Part shown: one piece after another, positions 6,886-11,957 of the stretch
How the letters are laid out: the number at the start of each line of letters is the position of its first letter
Numbering within the stretch: the first letter of the stretch is position 1
Origin: Candidatus Thorarchaeota archaeon
Lineage (GTDB): Archaea; Asgardarchaeota; Thorarchaeia; Thorarchaeales; Thorarchaeaceae
NCBI GenBank assembly: GCA_029856425.1
Contig: JAHQWZ010000033.1
Span: 1 to 11,957, forward strand
Reading direction: 5' to 3'
Length of the DNA stretch: 11,957 nucleotides
The notes under the pieces: generated by a model
Seen by the model: the letters and a program-made list of their open reading frames with translations, nothing else
Told to the model about the DNA's origin: nothing
Database searches by the model: none
Position numbers and translations under genes: made by a program

Positions 6886-6919
6886 ATGACCTGTTTTTGC
6901 GCCTAATATACTCAACCAT

Positions 6920-6964
6920 ATACAATGTATCTGGCGTATATACAGATATGTATTAACTATACAT
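6920..6964 (-). promoter_or_regulatory. Promoter/operator candidate of the pantoate kinase operon
   Basis: Two dyads share the half-sites ATACA/TGTAT: ATACA-A-TGTAT (6920-6930) and ATACA-GATA-TGTAT (6940-6953). Their centres are about 21.5 bases apart, close to two helical turns. A third half-site, ATACA, is at 6959-6963, so ATACA recurs at 6920, 6940 and 6959. The likely TATA element, GTATATAC (6936-6943), overlaps the second dyad. A repressor bound here would block the operon promoter. AT-rich promoter DNA yields such dyads by chance more often than average DNA. Confidence 0.4.
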
Positions 6965-6977
6965 CACGCTTTTTGGC

Positions 6978-7817
6978 TTACTCCTTTCCCAGAGGAACAA
7001 GACTCGTGTATTGCTTGACTCGAGGATCTTTTGACTGCTGGGCAGGAAAGCCCCACCTTGCATCAATGTCGCGTCCGCTCAGGTCAAACACCTGAAAGCT
7101 CCCAGAGGACCATGTGAGAGGACTAAATCCAAGAAGGAGAGTCTGTGTCCTCCAGCTAGTGACAACCATATGCCGATGCATATCGGCAGTCGGAACTACA
7201 AGGAATACGTTGGATAGCTCCATTAACAACGACGTACTGATTCTATAGAAGAAGCTATAGGTCTTTCTATGCTCCTCAGTACCTTGCTCCCGAAGATCGT
7301 TCAGGTATCGAGTAATCGTTTCATCATGGACTGCGGGGTCCATTACATCGGACAGCTCTTCGACATCTACAACCACTGCTGTTTCGAAATAGTATGCGAG
7401 AGGAAACTCGGTGATATGAAAGAGGATAAACTTGTCTTGAGTGATAATATTGTAGAGGTGTTGGAAGATTGCCTGCTTGGAAAACAGCATGCTGACATCT
7501 AGTTTGGCTGGTTGAAACTTGTCCGAAGCCTTGGAAACAACAAGTCTAAACATGTCATCTAGCATATCGCCATCATAGCCAATACGAACCACATGATAAG
7601 GCAGTTCAGCTGAAGCTGATTCTTTATGGCCCTTATAGGTCAAGAACTCGTTGAAATCTCGCTGGAAGGTGTCAACTTCATTGTCATTATCTAGAACAAA
7701 TAACGATTGACTGGGGGCGCCAAGAGATGAGTAAACCTTGTCATAGGCTTGAAATCTAGCTCTCTTCTCAGGGATAAACTCACTGAAGATATCAGGATTT
7801 TGAGAAGAGTTAGCCAT
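6978..7817 (-). CDS. Hypothetical protein beside the CoA operon
   Basis: I do not recognise this 279-residue protein. The start is an ATG at 7815-7817 with a GGTG element about 8 bases upstream. It looks soluble: no signal peptide, no membrane helix and no cysteine. The first ~35 residues are polar, and the rest alternates hydrophobic strands and helices. Examples are SLFVLDNDN (about 38-46), a helix-rich stretch at about 110-150 with AVVVDVEEL at its end, and VFLVVPTA (about 206-213). I find no P-loop, no metal-binding His/Cys cluster and no helix-turn-helix obvious by eye. The mixed alpha/beta pattern could fit a degenerate nucleotide-binding fold, but this is speculation. It lies on the same strand as pantoate kinase, 104 bases upstream of that start, and next to the divergent coaBC gene. 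Confidence 0.8.
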   Translation of the reverse strand: MANSSQNPDIFSEFIPEKRARFQAYDKVYSSLGAPSQSLFVLDNDNEVDTFQRDFNEFLTYKGHKESASAELPYHVVRIGYDGDMLDDMFRLVVSKASDKFQPAKLDVSMLFSKQAIFQHLYNIITQDKFILFHITEFPLAYYFETAVVVDVEELSDVMDPAVHDETITRYLNDLREQGTEEHRKTYSFFYRISTSLLMELSNVFLVVPTADMHRHMVVTSWRTQTLLLGFSPLTWSSGSFQVFDLSGRDIDARWGFPAQQSKDPRVKQYTSLVPLGKE

Positions 7818-8112
7818 AGTATTTGCACCGCCATTGTATTGGAGATTCGTTTTATTACGTATCAGATTGATGTGGTCAGTTCTTCAATTGCTGCGTGCCC
7901 CATATGGTAACTGCTATGACAGTCCATTTTCGACACTCCCGCACATTCAAGTCAACTCATATATTCTTTACCCACCTCTACCTACTGCGAGCTGGATGCC
8001 ATTAAGCGATTGATATCCGACTTCCTAAGAAGCTTGGTGTGATGGATACCTGATAAGTGGAGTTCGTTCAGTTTATCAAGATGTGTTCATTGATTTTTCA
8101 TGGGCAAGTCAG
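7818..8112. other. Divergent intergenic region between hypothetical gene and coaBC
   Basis: This 295-base gap should hold both divergent promoters. The minus-strand candidate is described at 7849-7858. For coaBC, CATATATTC at 7958-7966 could act as a TATA box with a leader of about 120 bases, and TTTATC at 8071-8076 with a very short one; neither is strong. A small CTTC/GAAG hairpin lies near 8020-8031. I see no RNA gene and no convincing small gene. Confidence 0.4.
7849..7858 (-). promoter_or_regulatory. Candidate TATA box for the 279-residue hypothetical gene
   Basis: The minus strand reads TAATAAAACG about 32-43 bases before the ATG. A start about 25 bases downstream would leave a short leader of roughly 10 bases. 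The dyad-like CCATTGTATTGG (7831-7842) lies between the TATA element and the gene and shares the 8-mer ATACAATG (as its reverse complement) with the operator candidate at 6920. Confidence 0.35.
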
Positions 8113-9351
8113 ATGACGCACACATCCAAACTGATTATTGGAAGCTTGAGTCAGATGCTGAAAGACAAGAAAATTGCATTAGGCGTTACGGGCAGCGTAG
8201 CGGCGGTTGAGTGTGTGGCCATCTCGAGACTGTTGATGCGTCATGGTGCCGAGGTCTATCCAATAATGAGCCCAATGGCCCATAAGATAATCCACCCCTA
8301 TTTACTGGAGTGGGCAACTGGAAATCCAGTTGTTGTTGAACTCACTGGCCAAATTGAGCATGTCAATCTAGCAGGAAAGCATGATGAGCATGTAGACCTC
8401 TATCTGATAGCGCCTGCCACTTCAAATACCATTGGCAAAATAGCTAATGGCATAGATGACACTGCAGTGACAACAACCGCAACTTCTGCAATTGGAGCTG
8501 GCATTCCTGTTCTTATTGTGCCTGCAATGCATCGCTCCATGTATGATCATCCTAGTGTTCTTGAAAACATGGATAAGCTGAGCAGAATAGGAGTACATAT
8601 CATGGGCTCCAGGATGGAGGAGGCGAAGGCAAAGATTACTTCGCCAGACGCAATTGTTGAAAAAGTCATCGCCCTGCTCAGTCCGCAAGACCTTGACGGC
8701 AAGCACTTTGTTGTCACAGCAGGACCAACGAGAGGGTGGATAGATAGAGTCCGATTCATCACTAATCCCTCTAGTGGAAGGATGGGGATTGAAGTTGCAA
8801 GGGAGGTTTCCTCCAGGGGAGGCACTGTGGATCTGATAATCGGCCCAACAATGGTAGAACCTCCAACTGGTGTTGATGTCGTCAATGTGGAAACTCCATC
8901 TGAGATGATGGAGGCCGTGATGAACTCTTTGAAGAAATCCAAGACAAGTGCTGTGATTTCTGCAGCAGCGGTTCTGGATTATATCCCACTTGAGAAGAAA
9001 AACATCAAGATTGCTTCTGGCAAGGAAAATCTGTCAGTCGACCTCGAATCAACACCCAAAATCATCGAAGCAGTCCGTGAGAAATACAAGAAGATGTTTA
9101 TCGTTGGCTTCAAGGTAGAATCTGAAGTATCAGACAAGGAACTGGAGAAAAGAGCGAAGGCCAAGATTGATGCTGGAATCTGTGACTTAGTAGTGGCTAA
9201 TGATGCTCATAGAAAGGGCGTGGCATTTGGAACCGACACGAATGAGGTATTGATAGTCAGCTCCGAGGGAGTTGTGAAAAAGGTGCCCCTCTCTTCGAAA
9301 CGACAAGTGGCTAAGGAGATTGTAGACATAATCAGCCAGAGATTGAAGTGA
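8113..9351 (+). CDS. coaBC: Bifunctional phosphopantothenoylcysteine decarboxylase / phosphopantothenate--cysteine ligase
   Basis: This enzyme (also called Dfp) joins cysteine to 4'-phosphopantothenate and then decarboxylates the product to 4'-phosphopantetheine. From the ATG at 8113 it has 412 residues. The N-terminal FMN-binding CoaC domain has VTGSVAAVE (25-33), His83 in IEHVNL, PATSN (101-105) and PAMHRSMY (137-144). The C-terminal CoaB domain starts near 197, with TAGPTRGWIDRVRFITNPSSG (about 202-222), the SAAAVLDY block (283-290) and VANDAH (361-366). Where bacterial CoaC has the flap cysteine, this protein reads EEAKAKI (169-175); archaeal relatives also lack it. The frame is open to GTG 8083, but MTHTSKLIIGS matches the N-terminus of archaeal homologues, so I use 8113. 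No SD is present. It is transcribed divergently from the other CoA genes. Confidence 0.94.
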   Translation: MTHTSKLIIGSLSQMLKDKKIALGVTGSVAAVECVAISRLLMRHGAEVYPIMSPMAHKIIHPYLLEWATGNPVVVELTGQIEHVNLAGKHDEHVDLYLIAPATSNTIGKIANGIDDTAVTTTATSAIGAGIPVLIVPAMHRSMYDHPSVLENMDKLSRIGVHIMGSRMEEAKAKITSPDAIVEKVIALLSPQDLDGKHFVVTAGPTRGWIDRVRFITNPSSGRMGIEVAREVSSRGGTVDLIIGPTMVEPPTGVDVVNVETPSEMMEAVMNSLKKSKTSAVISAAAVLDYIPLEKKNIKIASGKENLSVDLESTPKIIEAVREKYKKMFIVGFKVESEVSDKELEKRAKAKIDAGICDLVVANDAHRKGVAFGTDTNEVLIVSSEGVVKKVPLSSKRQVAKEIVDIISQRLK

Positions 9352-9388
9352 GAAGGAAAATAGAACATCCATCGATTGAATGAAAATA

Positions 9389-9751
9389 TCAGAGAATCTC
9401 AATCAGCTTGTCAGCCATTCTTCTCATATCCACAAAAATTAGTCCCAATTGAGCATCAGGTCTAGCTAGAACCAGGATAAGCGCATGATCACCCACAGAA
9501 GTCATCAATGTATAGCCCTTGTCACCCTTAACATAAATCTCCAAGAGATTTCCTCGATCTAGTTCCTTAGTGGCTTTCTCCCCCAAGGATAGTATCGCCG
9601 CACTGATAGCTGCAACAGTTTCTTGCTCGCTCTCCGGCAGTGCCGAGGATATAGGGAGTCCATCTAGGGATACTAGAGCAGCACCCTCCACGCCTGGCAC
9701 CGTTTCAAAGTCGCGGATGATCTTGTTGATAGTGTCTACACGGCTGGACAT
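9389..9751 (-). CDS. Roadblock/LC7 domain protein (MglB-like)
   Basis: The 120-residue protein is a single Roadblock/LC7 domain of standard length. It opens with a helix (about 1-17) and then VEGAALVSLDGLPIS (about 21-35), the characteristic first strand and turn. A long helix of AAISAAILSLGEKA type (about 47-60), paired strands LLEIYVKGDKGYTLMTSV (about 69-86), ALILVLARPDAQLG (about 90-103) and a final helix follow. Members dimerise and bind or regulate Ras-like/MglA GTPases; an MglA-like GTPase gene lies about 7 kb away. There is no membrane anchor. The start is ATG 9751, and the SD is weak (AGGGGCC about 6 bases upstream). It converges on coaBC with a 37-base gap and has its own promoter-like sequence, so it need not be co-transcribed with the protease gene. 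Confidence 0.93.
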   Translation of the reverse strand: MSSRVDTINKIIRDFETVPGVEGAALVSLDGLPISSALPESEQETVAAISAAILSLGEKATKELDRGNLLEIYVKGDKGYTLMTSVGDHALILVLARPDAQLGLIFVDMRRMADKLIEIL

Positions 9752-9799
9752 CTCAAAGGCCCCTGTAGTGTCCTAATGGAGATAGGTCGATTTGTGATG

Positions 9800-9809
9800 C
9801 TATAAAACC
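9800..9809 (-). promoter_or_regulatory. Candidate TATA box for the Roadblock gene
   Basis: The minus strand reads GGTTTTATAG about 50 bases before the ATG. A start 25 bases downstream gives a leader of about 25-30 bases. The element lies between the stop of the upstream protease gene and this gene, which supports separate transcription. Confidence 0.45.
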
Positions 9810-9852
9810 TTGCTGTAATAGAGTGTCATTGGATTATGATTTTTGCGCATTT

Positions 9853-11957
9853 CTACACTCCAAAGAACTCACGCGGATCGACCTTTTGATCGTTTTCCTT
9901 CTGACGACGACGTTCTTCTTTGCTCTTACCTTTCAAGCCCTTGCTTGAAAACTCTCTATCACCACGTCTTCTCCTAATATAGAACGAACCTACAACGATA
10001 GCAGCAATCACTCCAACGACTAATGCTATCGGTTCCCATGGAAAGGCACGGATGAACATGAAGTCATGTAAAACAGCTGTGAGAGTGTCATGTCCAGATT
10101 TCAGACCAACTAAAGAAAGACTGTAAGTCCCAACTCGTCCTCGCGTCCACTCTTCAGTGAGCGTAATTTCATACAATCCAGGTTCGGCAGATGCCGTAAC
10201 CGTGAGCTCGGTTGTGTTTAGCCATGCCTGCAAGTTAACCTGTTCAACGCCAGCGCCATTGCGAGTCGTGATCTCCAGTGTAATGACGACCTGATCGCCC
10301 TCCCAAATGATAATCTGATTAAGACGCGCCTCACGAAGCACCAGCGATGGCATATTGCTCCATAATGCCGCATTCTCAACCGTTTGGTTTCTCACAAGCC
10401 CCACGGGGTGAGTAGTGGTCAGTGCGAGCTTCCCTGCGCCTACCACACCGGCTATAATAACTGGATTAGTGCCATCTGTAGCTAGAATCGTGAGGTTCTC
10501 AGGAATTGAACTAAAGTGGCCTTGGTAGTCCGTTGAAGAACTCAATGCATTTGGCATTGACATGAAAGGATGCGATGAATCCTCTGTCACAATCGTTGAA
10601 CCATCTCCTGTACCTGTAAGTATTGTCCAAGGCAGCCAACTCAAGTCTCCAGATACTCCTAGGAGGACGAGAGTACCACCACGCAGCACATAACTCTCAA
10701 GTTCAGGGCTTATCAGTGCCAAATCGGATGATAGGGAGAGAAGTGCTCCAGGTTCGAGTAGGACAGTTCTCCTAAGAAACAGGAGCCATTCAAAATCTGT
10801 AAGATTTGAAGCATCATAGAAATCGAAATCAATTGCTAGCCCATCAAGCGTCTGAGGGAGATAGTCTGTTGTTCCAAGTGCCGACACTGCCGGAACTCCA
10901 CGGCCCGGTAAATGTCCATCTAGAAAGATAGAATTAGGATCGACAGCGGATATTCGCGGGAAAGTAGCGGGAGAGTACAGATGTACCTCTGGATCGCCGA
11001 AGAGCACCTGTTGATTGCCGTAGTCACGCGGTTCACGGTCCAATAATGGGTCAGAATAGTCGTGTGAAATCCGAACAAGAGCATCGCTTAGAGCTGAGCC
11101 TGTTGAATTACCAGCACAGAGCGCCTCAGTAATCTGGATGGACAATATGCCTGCAGGTTGGAAATAGACTGTCCGTGGAGATGCAATCACTCCGACAGCC
11201 CCATGTTCCATCAGCATGATGGGCAGCTGCGTCCCACCCAATAAGCAGGCAGTCAGCAGTACGATTGGAGAGCCAATATTCCCTATAGCAGCCTCCAAAT
11301 CATCAGTGGTCTTCATCACATGGTGTATATATTCAGACTCATACGCGACAGGGTTAACAAGATGGTCGGCGTCCGAGGGGCTCTCGCGCGTTGTTTCAGT
11401 TACCTCAAATCCATAGGCTGCATCTTGATCTCTCAATGAGAAAAGACCAAGCCCTCCTGGTCTTTTTGGAGGGTCACGTGGACCCAGGGACAAAGTACCA
11501 TGGGTGCTCATTGACCAGAGAGCAAGCTGAGAATCCACTCCTGCGAAGACCTCGTTCACTCCAACATGCGCTATTACATTGAAGTCAGCAGCTTGAAGCG
11601 CCCCTGTCGTGTCTTCAATCTGCCATATCTCATAACCATTGTAGAAGTTATCCACAAAGGGCGAGCCATCAGTATAGGCGTAAAATGTCAGCATCGCGTC
11701 ATCTGCGGAATCAGAAGTCAAGAATAGAAATCTATGATGAGCCGCCCTATTGATAAGGACAGAAGCGAGGGCAGGGTCGTTCGTTGGGATTCTTCCAGCT
11801 TGAAAATGACTCTGCAAGGACCTATCGAAGGAGACTTTAATCAAGTCTGGTGATGACACAACAACGACCGACTGTGAGCCTGTGGTGTTATATGCACCCC
11901 GGTCATCAAGGAAATTCTCAAAGTCATTAACCGACTGAATCATTGAAAACGTGTTTG
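9853..11957 (-). CDS. C25-like (caspase-fold) membrane-anchored protease, 5' end outside window
   Basis: The frame stays open past its first ATG (11943) to the window edge and shows no signal peptide, so the true start lies beyond it. Numbering from that Met (696 residues): STHG (146-149) and LLTAC (229-233) give His148 and Cys233, the clan CD His-Gly / Ala-Cys dyad. HGAVGVIASP (247-256) and LFGDPEV (314-320) match peptidase C25 (gingipain-like) blocks. Residues about 365-515 form a second alpha/beta region with ELESYVLRGGTLVLLG (414-429) and LALTTTHPVG (506-515), resembling GATase1/ThuA-like domains. About 540-630 looks like an Ig-like beta domain. One transmembrane helix (about 637-656) is followed by RRRR and a basic, probably cytoplasmic tail. 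The bulk should therefore be extracytoplasmic. Substrate is unknown, and the protease call rests on motifs only. Confidence 0.8.
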   Translation of the reverse strand, partial: NTFSMIQSVNDFENFLDDRGAYNTTGSQSVVVVSSPDLIKVSFDRSLQSHFQAGRIPTNDPALASVLINRAAHHRFLFLTSDSADDAMLTFYAYTDGSPFVDNFYNGYEIWQIEDTTGALQAADFNVIAHVGVNEVFAGVDSQLALWSMSTHGTLSLGPRDPPKRPGGLGLFSLRDQDAAYGFEVTETTRESPSDADHLVNPVAYESEYIHHVMKTTDDLEAAIGNIGSPIVLLTACLLGGTQLPIMLMEHGAVGVIASPRTVYFQPAGILSIQITEALCAGNSTGSALSDALVRISHDYSDPLLDREPRDYGNQQVLFGDPEVHLYSPATFPRISAVDPNSIFLDGHLPGRGVPAVSALGTTDYLPQTLDGLAIDFDFYDASNLTDFEWLLFLRRTVLLEPGALLSLSSDLALISPELESYVLRGGTLVLLGVSGDLSWLPWTILTGTGDGSTIVTEDSSHPFMSMPNALSSSTDYQGHFSSIPENLTILATDGTNPVIIAGVVGAGKLALTTTHPVGLVRNQTVENAALWSNMPSLVLREARLNQIIIWEGDQVVITLEITTRNGAGVEQVNLQAWLNTTELTVTASAEPGLYEITLTEEWTRGRVGTYSLSLVGLKSGHDTLTAVLHDFMFIRAFPWEPIALVVGVIAAIVVGSFYIRRRRGDREFSSKGLKGKSKEERRRQKENDQKVDPREFFGV

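Noticed and set aside
7870..8013. A 47-codon plus-strand open frame starting at ATG in the gap before coaBC
   Set aside because: No SD, no recognisable composition or motif, and it covers the likely promoters of both flanking genes. Open length is within chance.
8042..8053. ATG-GAT-ACC-TGA mini-frame preceded by GGTG, a possible upstream ORF of coaBC
   Set aside because: Three codons only; the SD-like match is short and no regulatory logic is visible.
8422..8942. Long minus-strand open frames inside coaBC
   Set aside because: These are shadows of a clearly conserved gene on the plus strand and show no conserved motif.

Overview
The window looks like part of an archaeal chromosome, most plausibly from an Asgard lineage such as Thorarchaeia; this placement is an inference from gene content. 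The evidence is an archaeal-type route from ketopantoate to 4'-phosphopantetheine using pantoate kinase and phosphopantothenate synthetase, a tRNA-Gln(CUG) with an A1-U72 pair, SD motifs of GGTGA/GGAGG type, and frequent TTG/GTG starts. It also carries an MglA/Ras-like small GTPase, a Roadblock/LC7 protein and a membrane-anchored caspase-like (C25-like) protease; these families are abundant in Asgard genomes but not exclusive to them.

Layout. Positions 55-834 (minus) encode a class I SAM-dependent methyltransferase, preceded by a 350-base non-coding stretch (841-1190). That stretch holds mutually exclusive inverted repeats and an AT-rich TATA/repeat block. A minus-strand tRNA-Gln (1191-1266) follows, then the GTPase gene with a long low-complexity N-terminal extension (1366-2259, minus). 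A short divergent promoter region separates the GTPase from a plus-strand pair (2371-4183): a class V aminotransferase / cysteine desulfurase-like PLP enzyme and a metallo-beta-lactamase-fold hydrolase with a complete metal-site motif set. The hydrolase gene overlaps, tail to tail, the end of a minus-strand CoA operon.

The CoA operon (4170-6873, minus) is pantoate kinase, then phosphopantothenate synthetase, then ketopantoate reductase. The genes are joined by 4-base GTGA and TTGA stop/start overlaps. Upstream is an unrecognised 279-residue gene on the same strand (6978-7817), and across a ~295-base gap lies the divergent coaBC/dfp gene (8113-9351, plus). Together these four enzymes cover ketopantoate -> pantoate -> 4-phosphopantoate -> 4'-phosphopantothenate -> 4'-phosphopantetheine. 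PanB, the beta-alanine source, PPAT and dephospho-CoA kinase are not in the window.

The right end holds a Roadblock/LC7 gene (9389-9751, minus) and the 3' part of a large gene (9853 to the window edge, minus) for an exported protein. Its domains are a C25-like protease domain, a GATase1/ThuA-like domain, an Ig-like segment, one transmembrane helix and a basic cytoplasmic tail.

The best leads are a phased set of ATACA/TGTAT dyads in front of the pantoate kinase operon, the orphan 279-residue protein inside the CoA locus, the structured leader of the methyltransferase gene, the GTPase/Roadblock pair, and the domain architecture of the protease. I saw no CRISPR array, insertion sequence, prophage or defence cassette.
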